This document shows, in pieces, positions 34,370 through 42,979 of a stretch of DNA of 64,000 bases. The stretch is from Halomonas sp. UBA3074 (GTDB taxonomy: Bacteria > Pseudomonadota > Gammaproteobacteria > Pseudomonadales > Halomonadaceae), in contig NZ_DFBS01000042.1 in the NCBI RefSeq assembly GCF_002366715.1, positions 5,699 through 69,698 of the forward strand, given 5' to 3'. The notes under the pieces were generated by a model. It saw nothing but the letters and a program-made list of their open reading frames with translations, ran no database searches and had not been told where the DNA came from. Position numbers and translations under genes: made by a program. Each line of letters starts with the position of its first letter. Within the stretch, counting starts at the first letter, position 1.

Positions 34370-34738
34370 TTAACGCTGCATGTCGTTAATACGGACACCT
34401 TCAATGGACATCAGTTGGCCGTTTTGGCCATCAAACTCGAACTCAACGACTTGCCCCTGGGGGCCGAGCAATTTGATTTCGTACTCGACGTAACCGCCTT
34501 CACGCTCCACCTCGACCTCCAGCACGTCACCTCGATAGTGCGCTTCGAGCCAATCCAAAATCGTGTCTAGTGGCACGACTTCACCACGGCTGACTTCGCC
34601 GTGCAGCGATTCCCAAGGCTGATCGCCCACAGCGCTACCCACCAGTAATAGCATTAACGCTATACCGGTCACGTTGCGCCGGGTGCGTTTCGTGACGCAG
34701 CGCAGCGGCTTTAGAAGAGAGTATCGACGTTTACACAT
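34370..34738 (-). CDS. PepSY domain protein
   Basis: This 122-residue exported protein has a long basic N-terminus (CKRRYSLLKPLRCVTKRTRRN) before a hydrophobic core ending SAVGD, then one PepSY domain (LDTILDWLEAHYRGDVLEVEVEREGGYVEYEIKLLGPQGQVVEFEFDGQNGQ). PepSY domains are thought to bind or inhibit peptidases, or to act as periplasmic sensors. It is probably the first gene of the operon with the response regulator and kinase. It is divergent from a second small exported protein with PepSY-like content. Confidence 0.85.
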   Translation of the reverse strand: MCKRRYSLLKPLRCVTKRTRRNVTGIALMLLLVGSAVGDQPWESLHGEVSRGEVVPLDTILDWLEAHYRGDVLEVEVEREGGYVEYEIKLLGPQGQVVEFEFDGQNGQLMSIEGVRINDMQR

Positions 34739-34884
34739 AGGGCCAGCATGCCAAAGGCAACATGAACGCTAGATGAATGGTTTTGTCAGCTTAAGGAAAG
34801 TATAGCGGTGGTATAAATTCCCTGTCGCATTCGCTGAGTGGCAGTCACTCATCCACGCTTAAATACGTAAAGAAGGAATTTACT

Positions 34885-35364
34885 ATGAACACCATGAAAA
34901 AAATGCTGCTGATCCCGACCTCCGCCCTGCTGCTTGCCGCTGCTGCTGGCAGTGTTCAGGCAGACGACGCACTGGCAATGGATCGCATCGATGACGTATT
35001 GAACCACGCTAATGATTACGGTTTCAGCCACTACGAAGAAATTAGCATTGAAAGCTCTAACCGCGTAGAAGTAGAAGGCTGGTTGGACGAGGAGTGGTAT
35101 GCCGACGTGGATTTCTCTTTGGATAACGGCGAAACCCTGCAGGAGCAACGTGAGCGCCAGATTACCGGTGCCTGGGGTATGAGTGAAGACGATATCCGCC
35201 AAGCGCTAGACGTTGCCAGCCAGGAAGGTATGGTCGAGTTTGAATCTCTCGATATCAATAAAAATGGCATCATTGATGTCGAAGGCCGCGGAGAGAATGG
35301 CCGTGAACTAGAAATCAGCGTGCGCCAGAGCTCTTCTGAAGTTACCCAAATTGACCGTGATTAA
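34885..35364 (+). CDS. Exported PepSY-like protein
   Basis: This 159-residue protein has a signal peptide MNTMKKMLLIPTSALLLAAAAG ending in VQA, followed by two repeats of PepSY-like sequence: RIDDVLNHANDYGFSHYEEISIESSNRVEVEGWL and DIRQALDVASQEGMVEFESLDINKNGIIDVEG. It is acidic and probably periplasmic. It is divergent from the PepSY-RR-HK operon and may be its main target, as in other PepSY-linked two-component systems. AAGGAA precedes the ATG. Confidence 0.82.
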   Translation: MNTMKKMLLIPTSALLLAAAAGSVQADDALAMDRIDDVLNHANDYGFSHYEEISIESSNRVEVEGWLDEEWYADVDFSLDNGETLQEQRERQITGAWGMSEDDIRQALDVASQEGMVEFESLDINKNGIIDVEGRGENGRELEISVRQSSSEVTQIDRD

Positions 35365-35384
35365 TCATCTTAGCTAACCGCTTT

Positions 35385-35408
35385 GCGGGCTCCCCATGGG
35401 GAGCCCGC
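35385..35408. terminator. Palindromic hairpin between convergent genes
   Basis: gcgggctcccc and ggggagcccgc are separated by two bases, an 11-bp stem between two convergent genes. It is followed by a short T-rich patch. Confidence 0.65.
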
Positions 35409-35446
35409 TGCGCTTTAAAGCGACTGTTATTAGTAACCCACTTCTT

Positions 35447-36817
35447 TTAGCGGCAATCCTGACAATTACCCCGCGCCATAATGGCGGCCGCAATGCGCTC
35501 GATACCCTGGCGATAGGCAGCTTGACGATAGGTGATACCACTTGCCTCCGCGAGCGCTAGCACCTTGCCAGCCTCTTCACTTAGCAGCGCGTCCAAGCGC
35601 TCATTGACCTGCTCCTCGCGCCACTTTTCTCCTGCCCGGTTTTGCAGCCACTCAAAATAACTGACGATCACGCCGCCTGTATTGGCAAGGACATCGGGCA
35701 GCACCGGCACATCTCGTTTAGCAAGCACCTGATCAGCATCGCTGGTCAGTGGGCCATTGGCGATCTCTAGGATAGCGCCGGCATTCACTTCATCCACATT
35801 GTCACTGTGAATCTGGTTCTCAAGCGCTGCCAGCGCTAATACATCGACCTCCAAGGCCAATAGCGCATCGCCACTTATCGCTTTTCCTGCCTGACTGTCT
35901 GCCACCGTGCCGCTTTTCGACTTGGCCTGTTTAACCGCTTCAATATCGAGGCCATCCGCGTTGTAGCAAGCGCCGCTGGAATCCGATACCGCCACAATTC
36001 GGTAGCCACGTTCACTGGCTAACCGCGCAAAATGGTAAGCCGCGTTACCAAACCCCTGCACCGCCACCGTCGTCTCTTCGGGTGTGCGCTCTGCACGCTC
36101 AGCCCACAAGTCGAGCACTTTTAGCGCGCCCCGCCCCGTGGCGGCCACGCGCCCTGGTGAACCGCCTAACGGCAGTGGCTTTCCGGTAATCGCCGCCGGC
36201 ATTTTTGCCCGCACGATGTGTTCATACTCATCAATCATCCAGCCCATGACCGTCGCGTCGGTGTTCACATCAGGCGCCGGAATATCTCGATCGGGCCCCA
36301 TGATATCGGCAATGGCGCGGATGTAGCCGCGCGCCAGCCGCTCTCGCTCCAGTGAAGAGAGCGCCTTGGCATCGACCTGAACGCCGCCTTTACCACCGCC
36401 ATAAGGCAGGCCCACTACCGCACATTTCACCGCCATCCAGAAACTTAGCGTGGTGACTTCATGCTGATTGACGTCCGGATGAAAGCGCACACCCCCCTTG
36501 GCTGGCCCCAAGCTGGTATCGTAATGCACCCGCCAGGCGGGAAAGGCTTTTAAGCGGCCATCGTCCATCCTCACGGGGATACTCACCTGTAGTGAAAGGC
36601 TGGGCTGCATCAGGCGCGCTTGGGCATCGGCGTGGATATCGAGCGCCTTGAACACATCTTCGAGCCGTGAACGGGCATCCTCGAACAGCGCCGCCCCCAC
36701 TTCTGGGGTTAGCGTGCGAGGCGCCGTTTTTTCAGCTTGCCGTTGGGGCACCTGGCGGGGCGTTGTGCTGGCCTTTTGTTTGTCTGACGTCGCCTTGTTC
36801 GTCTTAGCGTTACCCAT
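35447..36817 (-). CDS. Glu/Leu/Phe/Val dehydrogenase (glutamate dehydrogenase type)
   Basis: This 456-residue dehydrogenase is of the small-subunit glutamate dehydrogenase type, which interconverts glutamate and 2-oxoglutarate. The substrate domain has GPAKGGVRFHPDVN and VVGLPYGGGKGGVQ with the catalytic Lys, then the PAPDVNTDATVMGWM motif. The Rossmann domain starts VAVQGFGNAAYHFARLASERG. The first 35 residues are a basic Lys/Gln/Thr-rich extension not usually seen in the family. AAGGAG precedes the ATG. NAD versus NADP preference cannot be settled. The gene is divergent from DUF1853. Confidence 0.92.
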   Translation of the reverse strand: MGNAKTNKATSDKQKASTTPRQVPQRQAEKTAPRTLTPEVGAALFEDARSRLEDVFKALDIHADAQARLMQPSLSLQVSIPVRMDDGRLKAFPAWRVHYDTSLGPAKGGVRFHPDVNQHEVTTLSFWMAVKCAVVGLPYGGGKGGVQVDAKALSSLERERLARGYIRAIADIMGPDRDIPAPDVNTDATVMGWMIDEYEHIVRAKMPAAITGKPLPLGGSPGRVAATGRGALKVLDLWAERAERTPEETTVAVQGFGNAAYHFARLASERGYRIVAVSDSSGACYNADGLDIEAVKQAKSKSGTVADSQAGKAISGDALLALEVDVLALAALENQIHSDNVDEVNAGAILEIANGPLTSDADQVLAKRDVPVLPDVLANTGGVIVSYFEWLQNRAGEKWREEQVNERLDALLSEEAGKVLALAEASGITYRQAAYRQGIERIAAAIMARGNCQDCR

Positions 36818-36942
36818 GCAGTGCGCTCCTTTTCCATGGTCAGGGTAGGACTTTAAGAGATTAACGTTATAACGTGTTGACAGCGTAGCAGTTGGCGGCC
36901 AAACCAGAGCGCCGACTTAATCAACGTGTTGAGGAGAAATTC

Positions 36943-37935
36943 GTGCTGAATGACGGCGGTGACGACGAAAGCCTACGTTTAGGCCTGGATGATCCCGTAC
37001 TGCGGGATTTAGCTTGGCTGGCCGCCACACCGGATCTTGTGGAGCTACCGCCACCGATCCCCTGCGGTGGGCGGCCTACGCTGAAAGAGCTGGGGCTGGA
37101 GAATAGGCTGCTGCCCTGGCTGCACCAGCTTGGCCGATCGCCATTAGCCGCCTTGAAGGGCAACCGTGGCATGCGCATGGGCCATTACCATGAACGCCTT
37201 TGGCACACGCTGTTAGACCATGCACCCAATACGCGGCTGCTGGCTCGTAACGTGCGCATCAACCGAAAACGCAACACGCTCGGCGAGCTGGACATGCTCT
37301 ACCGCACCCGCGCTAACCCAGCGCCAGTGCACTTGGAAGTCGCCATTAAGTTCTACCTCGGGCTACCGGAAGGGCCAGGCGCGCCAACGAGCCCAGCGCG
37401 CTGGATTGGCCCCGGCGGGCTAGACAGCCTTGCGCTGAAGTGCGCCCACTTGCGCCGCCATCAACTGCCGCTCTCTACCACGGCCCTCGCGCAGCAAACC
37501 CTCGCTCACTGGCTTGCACCACGGGATATTGGGGTGGCGGATGGCCGATTAGGCGGGCAGCTCACTCAGCGCTTGGCGATACCGGGCGTGCTTTACTACC
37601 CGTGGCATGCGGCAATGCCTGCGCCCGAAGGCGCCACCGCCGATCATCGCCGGGGGACGTGGTGCTACTGTCGCGATTGGCCTGAGATGGCGGCCCGCTT
37701 TTCCGTCATGCCAGAGATGGTCTGGCTGGAAAAACCGCACTGGCTGGCACCGCCCCCAACGCGTGCCTTTCGCCCTATCGACGAGGTACTGCCCGGCGTT
37801 ATCGAACAGCTACACGCCTGGCGCGCGCCCCAGCAGGTCATGCTGCATTACCCATCGCAGCAGCGCTATGAGCGGCTGTTTTTGGTACCCGATAACTGGC
37901 CACGCCAGATACCTCTGCCACCAACAGTGGGCTAG
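36943..37935 (+). CDS. DUF1853 family protein
   Basis: This protein of about 330 residues belongs to the uncharacterised DUF1853 family. Recognised pieces are LRDLAWLAATPDL, LGRSPLAALKG, RLWHTLLDHAPNTRLLARNVRI, TLGELDMLYR and VHLEVAIKFYLG. The last two suggest a nuclease-like (PD-(D/E)xK) core, with the Asp of ELDML and the E-x-K of LEVAIK. The start is set at GTG 36943 because GAGGAG sits six bases upstream; a TTG at 36892 in the same frame lacks a ribosome binding site. It converges with proB ten bases away. Confidence 0.82.
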   Translation: MLNDGGDDESLRLGLDDPVLRDLAWLAATPDLVELPPPIPCGGRPTLKELGLENRLLPWLHQLGRSPLAALKGNRGMRMGHYHERLWHTLLDHAPNTRLLARNVRINRKRNTLGELDMLYRTRANPAPVHLEVAIKFYLGLPEGPGAPTSPARWIGPGGLDSLALKCAHLRRHQLPLSTTALAQQTLAHWLAPRDIGVADGRLGGQLTQRLAIPGVLYYPWHAAMPAPEGATADHRRGTWCYCRDWPEMAARFSVMPEMVWLEKPHWLAPPPTRAFRPIDEVLPGVIEQLHAWRAPQQVMLHYPSQQRYERLFLVPDNWPRQIPLPPTVG

Positions 37936-37945
37936 CGACGATCCT

Positions 37946-39085
37946 TTACACCACCACGAGGTTATCGCGGTGAATCAGCTCATGGGCTTCCACGTAGCCA
38001 AGAATCGCTTCAATCTGGTGGCTGGGCTGGCCCGCCAACTGGCGCGCTTCATCGGCGCCGTAGTTCACCAGCCCCTTCGCCACTGAGGCGCCCTGCTCAT
38101 CTACGCAAACCACCATATCACCACGCTTGAAACTGCCCTGCACGCCGCGTACCCCCACCGCTAATAGACTGGAGCCTTTATCGCGCAGTACTTTCACTGC
38201 TCCGGCATCCAGCACCAGCGTTCCGCGCACCTGCAGCTGCCCCGCCAGCCAACGCTTGCGCGCCGCCATGGGCACCTGGTCAGGTCGTAGCAGCGTGCCC
38301 AGCGCCTCGCCGGCCATAATCCGATTGATAACGTCAGGCTGGCGGCCACTGGCAATCACCGTCACCGCTCCGGAGCGCGCCGCCAGCTGCGCTGCCCGCA
38401 CTTTGGTACTCATCCCCCCCCGTCCCAGCGCCCCACCGCTGCCCGCTACAGCGGCTAAGCGCGGGTCGTCGGCGCGCCCTTCGGCAATCATCTGGGCGTT
38501 AGGGTGATGGCGAGGGTCGGCATCAAACAGGCCTTCCTGGTCGGTCAGCAGCAGCAGCGCGTCCGCTTCCAACAGATTGGCGACCAGCGCGCCGAGGGTG
38601 TCGTTATCGCCAAAGCGAATCTCATCGGTGACCACGGTGTCGTTTTCATTGATCACCGGCACCACGCGCATCTCCACCAGCGTACGCAGCGCCGAGAGCG
38701 CATTCAGGTAGCGCTTGCGGTTGGAAAGGTCATCGTGGGTAAGCAAAATCTGCGCGGTGAGCATGCGATGACGGGCAAAGTGCTGTTCATAGCACTGAGT
38801 CAGGCCATTCTGGCCTACCGCGGCGGCGGCCTGCAGTTCATGCACGGCGCTGGGGCGCACCTGCCAACCCAGGCGCACCATACCTGCCGCCACGGCGCCT
38901 GATGAGACCAGCACCACTTCGACGCCCCGCTGGTGCAAGGCGGCGATTTGATCGACCCAGCCGCCAATGGCGGTTTCATCCAGCCCGCGCCCATCGTTGG
39001 TGAGTAGCGCACTGCCGATCTTCACCACTACCCGCCGCGCACGGCTCAACGCGCCGCGTCCTAGGATTTGCTCGTTACTTTCCAT
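37946..39085 (-). CDS. proB: Glutamate 5-kinase ProB
   Basis: ProB catalyses the first step of proline synthesis, phosphorylating glutamate. The 379-residue protein has the amino acid kinase domain (RRVVVKIGSALLTND, VVLVSSGAVAAGM, INENDTVVTDEIRFGDNDTLGALVA, TDQEGLFDADPR, GRGGMSTKVRAAQLAARSG) followed by a C-terminal PUA domain (about 285-365). The ATG at 39083-39085 is preferred to a TTG five codons upstream. It lies downstream of obgE, as in many gammaproteobacteria, but a terminator separates them. In halophiles proline is also a compatible solute. Confidence 0.97.
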   Translation of the reverse strand: MESNEQILGRGALSRARRVVVKIGSALLTNDGRGLDETAIGGWVDQIAALHQRGVEVVLVSSGAVAAGMVRLGWQVRPSAVHELQAAAAVGQNGLTQCYEQHFARHRMLTAQILLTHDDLSNRKRYLNALSALRTLVEMRVVPVINENDTVVTDEIRFGDNDTLGALVANLLEADALLLLTDQEGLFDADPRHHPNAQMIAEGRADDPRLAAVAGSGGALGRGGMSTKVRAAQLAARSGAVTVIASGRQPDVINRIMAGEALGTLLRPDQVPMAARKRWLAGQLQVRGTLVLDAGAVKVLRDKGSSLLAVGVRGVQGSFKRGDMVVCVDEQGASVAKGLVNYGADEARQLAGQPSHQIEAILGYVEAHELIHRDNLVVV

Positions 39086-39112
39086 GCCACCCCGCCTCAA
39101 TCCGACACTTAC

Positions 39113-39144
39113 AAAAGGGGCCGCGCGAACGCAGCCCCTTTTTT
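39113..39144 (-). terminator. Terminator between obgE and proB
   Basis: Stem aaaaggggc / gccccttttt (plus strand 39113-39121 and 39134-39143) with a 12-base loop. On the minus strand a T-run follows. Confidence 0.65.
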
Positions 39145-39189
39145 GCTTATCAACTTAAGCTTACTACTGAAGACACCCGCTACATACCA

Positions 39190-40377
39190 CTAAGGGGCGT
39201 ATTCGACTTCAACTTCATAATCATCATCGTCGAAATCGTCATCATCTTCATCGTCACGCTTGCGACGACGACCCAGGCGCGCCTCGGTGCGCGCGACCGA
39301 CTCCTCTTCCATACGGCGACGCATTTCCTGCTCGCGCGCCAGCGCCTCTTCATCTTCGTTCTCTAAACGGCGCTGCTCGGTCAGCCAGCGGTAGGCCGCC
39401 TGCACCAGCTTATCGGTGCCATCGCTACTGATCGCGGAAATGCGGAATACCGGGCCTTCCCAATTCAGTGCCTGGATAATCGCCTGGGCGCGCTCTTCGC
39501 GCTCATCTTCTGGCAGCAGGTCGAACTTGTTCAACACCAGCCAACGGGGGCGCTCAGATAGCGCGGGGGAGAACTGCCCCAGCTCGTGGACTATCGCCTT
39601 GGCGGCCTCGACCGGGTCAGACTCATCAAACGGCGCCACATCGACCACATGAAACAGCAGCCGCGTGCGCGTCAGGTGCTTCAAAAAACGTAGCCCTAAA
39701 CCAGCGCCTTCTGAGGCCCCTTCAATCAAGCCGGGTACGTCGGCCATTACGAAGTGCTCGTGCATACCCAGCTTCACCACGCCCAAGTTGGGTACCAGAG
39801 TGGTAAACGGGTAGTTGGCGACTTTAGGTTTGGCCGCAGACACCGAGCGAATCAGCGTGGATTTGCCCGCGTTGGGCATTCCCAGCAGCCCCACATCGGC
39901 CATGACTTTCATTTCCAGGCGCAGGTTACGGCGATCGCCTTCGGTGCCCGGCGTGGTGCGCCGCGGTGCGCGGTTGGTCGAAGATTTGAAGTGAATATTA
40001 CCCAGCCCACGTCGGCCCCCTTCGCCTACCAACACCACTTGGCCAATGTCGGTCACATCGGCGATGACTTCCAGGGTATCTTCATCAATGACCGTGGTGC
40101 CCACCGGCACTTTTACGTGCAGGTCTTCACCGGCCTTGCCGCTCATCTGACGGCCCATGCCGCCCTGACCGTTTTGGGCCTTATAGAAGCGCTGGAATTT
40201 AAAATCGATCAGGGTGTTGAGCGCATCGTCACCAATCAGATAAACGCTGCCGCCATGGCCGCCATCGCCCCCATCGGGGCCGCCCCTGGGCACATATTTT
40301 TCGCGGCGAAAGCTCAGACAGCCATTGCCGCCTTTGCCTGCCTCAATAATAATCGAGGCTTCATCGACGAACTGCAT
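39190..40377 (-). CDS. obgE: GTPase ObgE/CgtA
   Basis: ObgE is a ribosome-associated GTPase needed for 50S assembly and stress control. The Gly-rich Obg fold is at residues 1-158 (GKGGNGCLSFRREKYVPRGGPDGGDGG). The G domain follows with GMPNAGKSTLI (G1), DVPGLIEGASEGAGLG (G3) and LNKFDLL (G4). The C-terminal tail is highly charged and acidic after residue 345, as usual in gammaproteobacteria. Its place downstream of rplU-rpmA is conserved. A strong terminator lies between rpmA and this gene, so it may have its own promoter. Confidence 0.97.
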   Translation of the reverse strand: MQFVDEASIIIEAGKGGNGCLSFRREKYVPRGGPDGGDGGHGGSVYLIGDDALNTLIDFKFQRFYKAQNGQGGMGRQMSGKAGEDLHVKVPVGTTVIDEDTLEVIADVTDIGQVVLVGEGGRRGLGNIHFKSSTNRAPRRTTPGTEGDRRNLRLEMKVMADVGLLGMPNAGKSTLIRSVSAAKPKVANYPFTTLVPNLGVVKLGMHEHFVMADVPGLIEGASEGAGLGLRFLKHLTRTRLLFHVVDVAPFDESDPVEAAKAIVHELGQFSPALSERPRWLVLNKFDLLPEDEREERAQAIIQALNWEGPVFRISAISSDGTDKLVQAAYRWLTEQRRLENEDEEALAREQEMRRRMEEESVARTEARLGRRRKRDDEDDDDFDDDDYEVEVEYAP

Positions 40378-40525
40378 TGGATTCTCCCGGCCGCTTCCGC
40401 CGCCCTAATATGCACTACTTTTTTTCCAACTCGTTGCCCAACCCTTTATTCCCACCAGCATACTGATAAAGATAAGGTGGTAAAAACATCGTGGTGAAGC
40501 GTATTGGAAAAGAGATTTAACCGAC

Positions 40526-40556
40526 AAAAAAGCCCCGCCATAGCGGGGCCTTTTTC
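40526..40556 (-). terminator. Terminator after rplU-rpmA
   Basis: Stem gccccgc (40532-40538) / gcggggc (40543-40549) with a 4-base loop, flanked by A- and T-runs on both sides, so it works in the minus direction. Confidence 0.9.
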
Positions 40557-40598
40557 TCGTCACTAAACTTGCACAGTCACGAGCATAGCATTCGCCGT

Positions 40599-40856
40599 TT
40601 AGGCAGAAACAATGCTAACAAACTTGCGGTTTTTGGGACCTTTGGTCTCAAACTTCACAAAACCGTCGCTCAGTGCGAACAGCGTGTGGTCACGGCCTAG
40701 GCCTACGCCTGTGCCCGCGTGGAAACGCGTGCCGCGCTGACGCACGATGATGTTACCCGCAGTCGCCGCTTGGCCACCGAAGAGTTTTACACCTAAGCGT
40801 TTGGACTCGGAATCGCGACCGTTACGCGTGGAGCCAGCTGCCTTTTTATGTGCCAT
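40599..40856 (-). CDS. rpmA: 50S ribosomal protein L27
   Basis: L27 is the ribosomal protein whose N-terminus reaches the peptidyl transferase centre. The 85-residue protein starts MAHKKAAGSTRNGRDSESKRLGVK, the standard N-terminus without the cleaved extension of firmicutes. GTRFHAGTGVGLGRDHTLFA follows. It is 29 bases downstream of rplU in the conserved rplU-rpmA operon. Confidence 0.98.
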   Translation of the reverse strand: MAHKKAAGSTRNGRDSESKRLGVKLFGGQAATAGNIIVRQRGTRFHAGTGVGLGRDHTLFALSDGFVKFETKGPKNRKFVSIVSA

Positions 40857-40885
40857 TGCAAAATCCTCCTAAGGGAATTGACCGC

Positions 40886-41197
40886 TTACGCAGAAATTCC
40901 GGTAATTTTGACTTCAGTGAACCACTGGCGGTGGCCCTGACGCTTCATGTGGTGCTTACGACGACGGAACTTGATGATGGTCACTTTATCGCCACGGCCG
41001 TGGGAAACCACCTCGGCAGAGACTTTAGCACCACTGATCATCGGCGCACCGATGTTGAAGTCATCGCCGTCTGCAACCATCAGCACTTCGTCAAACTCGA
41101 TCGTTTCGCCGGTGGCGACTTCGATTTTCTCAAGCTTGAGCGTTTGACCTTCTTGAACGCGGTACTGTTTGCCACCGCTTTTAATAACTGCGTACAT
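40886..41197 (-). CDS. rplU: 50S ribosomal protein L21
   Basis: L21 is a large-subunit ribosomal protein. The 103-residue sequence starts MYAVIKSGGKQYRVQEGQTLKLEKIEV and ends with the basic KFRRRKHHMKRQGHRQ, both typical. GGAGAG precedes the ATG. It is the first gene of rplU-rpmA and is divergent from ispB, a conserved arrangement. Confidence 0.98.
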   Translation of the reverse strand: MYAVIKSGGKQYRVQEGQTLKLEKIEVATGETIEFDEVLMVADGDDFNIGAPMISGAKVSAEVVSHGRGDKVTIIKFRRRKHHMKRQGHRQWFTEVKITGISA

Positions 41198-41547
41198 GTC
41201 GCTCTCCGGACTTGTCGTTAATGCCGCTTTCGGCAGCGCTCATCGCTTTTCGCTCTTATCGACCTGCTGCGAGTGGCGCCCCTTTTGGAGCCATCTGACA
41301 GGGAGCATGATGAGTGGGTCGCGGATTATAACGACTATCTATGCATACCACAAGACCACAGCCCATTGTCAATTACCCCAGGCGTTGACGTTGACGCCTA
41401 ACCGGCGCGAGTATCTTGACGCCCAACAGGCAGCCCCATAGCATGGCCTCACTAGATGACCATAACGATGGTCATAACTCTGGCCATAACTACACCGCAA
41501 ATACGGGCGGCCCTTCCCGCCTCCCTCTGCCGCGATGAACGGATTCC
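41198..41547. other. Divergent promoter region between rplU and ispB
   Basis: These 350 bases hold no gene. A good minus-strand -10 for rplU is described separately. On the plus side, ispB has a ribosome binding site-poor start and an A+C-rich leader. I see no repeat or RNA gene. Confidence 0.5.
41325..41353 (-). promoter_or_regulatory. Probable rplU promoter
   Basis: On the minus strand TTGTGG (41353-41348) and a perfect TATAAT (41330-41325) are 17 bases apart, 127 bases before the rplU start codon. Confidence 0.5.
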
Positions 41548-42552
41548 ATGACCGCCAACGTCTCTTCAGCCCAGCCCGTCAGCCCAACGCCTTCACCGCT
41601 GCACGCCGTGGTGGCCGATGACTTCGCCGCCGTCAACCGGACGATTGTCGAGCAACTCAACTCCAAAGTACCGCTGGTCGAAACCATCGGTCAGTACATT
41701 ACCGAAAGCGGCGGCAAACGGCTGCGCCCTTTATTGGCGCTACTCGCCGCCCGCTCGCTCAACTACACCGGCGACAAGCATATACCGCTGGCGACATTGA
41801 TTGAGTTTATGCACACCTCCACGCTACTGCATGATGACGTGGTGGATGAATCACACATGCGCCGTGGCAAGAAAACCGCCAACGACGCTTGGGGTAATGC
41901 GCCTTCCGTACTGGTGGGTGACTTCCTCTACGCCCGCTCGTTTCAAATGATGGTCGATGTGGGTTCGATGCGTATTATGGCGATTCTTTCCGGCGCCACC
42001 TGCATCATCGCCGAAGGCGAAGTGCTGCAGTTGACCAACATCGGCAACCCCAGCATTTCTGAAGAAGATTACTTCGAGACCATCTTGGGCAAAACCGCCA
42101 TGCTGTTTGAAGCGGCTTCCCACAGCGGTGCGGTGCTGGCAGAAGCAACGCCGGCGCAAGAGCAGGCGCTGCAATATTATGGCCGCTACCTGGGCCTCGC
42201 CTTCCAACTCATCGACGACCTGCTGGATTACCAGGGCGACGCCGAAGCCATGGGCAAGAACGTGGGCGACGACCTCGCCGAAGGCAAACCAACGCTGCCG
42301 CTGATCCACGCCATGGAGCAAGGCACGCCGGAACAAGCCAAGCTGATCCGTCAGGTGATTCGCGATGGCGGGCTTGAGCAGCTCGACGCCGTGCTGGAAA
42401 TTATTCACGCCACCGGTGCACTCGACTACACCCGCCAGCGCGCCGAAGAGATGGCCGATAAAGCCCTGCAGCAATTGGACGCCCTACCGCCCAGCGCCTA
42501 CCGCGACAGCATGGCCCAGCTGGCCCGCTTAGCGGTTGATCGCCAAGCATAA
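41548..42552 (+). CDS. ispB: Octaprenyl diphosphate synthase IspB
   Basis: IspB builds the polyprenyl side chain of ubiquinone from farnesyl diphosphate and isopentenyl diphosphate. The 334-residue protein has both aspartate-rich motifs: LLHDDVVDESHMRRG (FARM) and QLIDDLLDYQGD (SARM), plus GGKRLRPLLALL for isopentenyl diphosphate binding. The exact chain length (C40 or C45) cannot be deduced. The gene is divergent from rplU-rpmA and followed by tRNA-Pro. Confidence 0.96.
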   Translation: MTANVSSAQPVSPTPSPLHAVVADDFAAVNRTIVEQLNSKVPLVETIGQYITESGGKRLRPLLALLAARSLNYTGDKHIPLATLIEFMHTSTLLHDDVVDESHMRRGKKTANDAWGNAPSVLVGDFLYARSFQMMVDVGSMRIMAILSGATCIIAEGEVLQLTNIGNPSISEEDYFETILGKTAMLFEAASHSGAVLAEATPAQEQALQYYGRYLGLAFQLIDDLLDYQGDAEAMGKNVGDDLAEGKPTLPLIHAMEQGTPEQAKLIRQVIRDGGLEQLDAVLEIIHATGALDYTRQRAEEMADKALQQLDALPPSAYRDSMAQLARLAVDRQA

Positions 42553-42579
42553 AAATTACTAGATCACACAGCCGAAGAC

Positions 42580-42608
42580 TTGAAAAAACACGTCTGGCTC
42601 AGTATGAT
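42580..42608 (+). promoter_or_regulatory. Promoter of tRNA-Pro
   Basis: TTGAAA (42580-42585) and TATGAT (42603-42608) are exactly 17 bases apart and lie 44 bases before the mature tRNA 5' end. A GC-rich discriminator follows. Confidence 0.75.
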
Positions 42609-42652
42609 CCACCTCCGTTGTTGAGCGCAGGCAAGTGCTTCTCAGCAACTTT

Positions 42653-42729
42653 CGGAATATAGCTCAGCTTGGTAGAGCGCTGCCTTCGGGAGGCAGAGGT
42701 CGTAGGTTCGAATCCTGCTATTCCGACCA
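42653..42729 (+). tRNA. tRNA-Pro (anticodon CGG)
   Basis: The 77-base sequence folds as a cloverleaf: acceptor cggaata / tattccg, anticodon stem ctgcc / ggcag with loop ttcggga giving anticodon CGG, and T-arm ggttcgaatcc. CCA is encoded. It reads CCG proline codons. Confidence 0.97.
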
Positions 42730-42740
42730 AAAATTCCATC

Positions 42741-42782
42741 AAAAACGGCCACTTAGCTAATATAGCAAGTGGCCGTTTTTTG
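42741..42782 (+). terminator. Rho-independent terminator of tRNA-Pro
   Basis: Long stem aaaaacggccactt (42741-42754) / aagtggccgttttt (42767-42780) with a 12-base loop and a T-run. Confidence 0.93.
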
Positions 42783-42979
42783 TTGCCTATAAATTAGCCA
42801 ACAAATAGGTAGCACTCGCAGCTACTTGCTATTAACAGCGCCACTCAAAAATAAAATAGCCTGCTAACAACTATGCTAAGATTGGTGGTTGCTTTGAACC
42901 CTTTCTTTCTCTTGCTAAGTGGGCCAAGACCATTCGCCAGTTAACGCATATTAAGGCCGTACTGCTGTTCGCCAGCACC

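Noticed and set aside
42653..42979. Integration site at tRNA-Pro
   Set aside because: No repeated tRNA 3' end or phage-like gene follows; the tRNA has its own terminator and is followed by a transporter gene.
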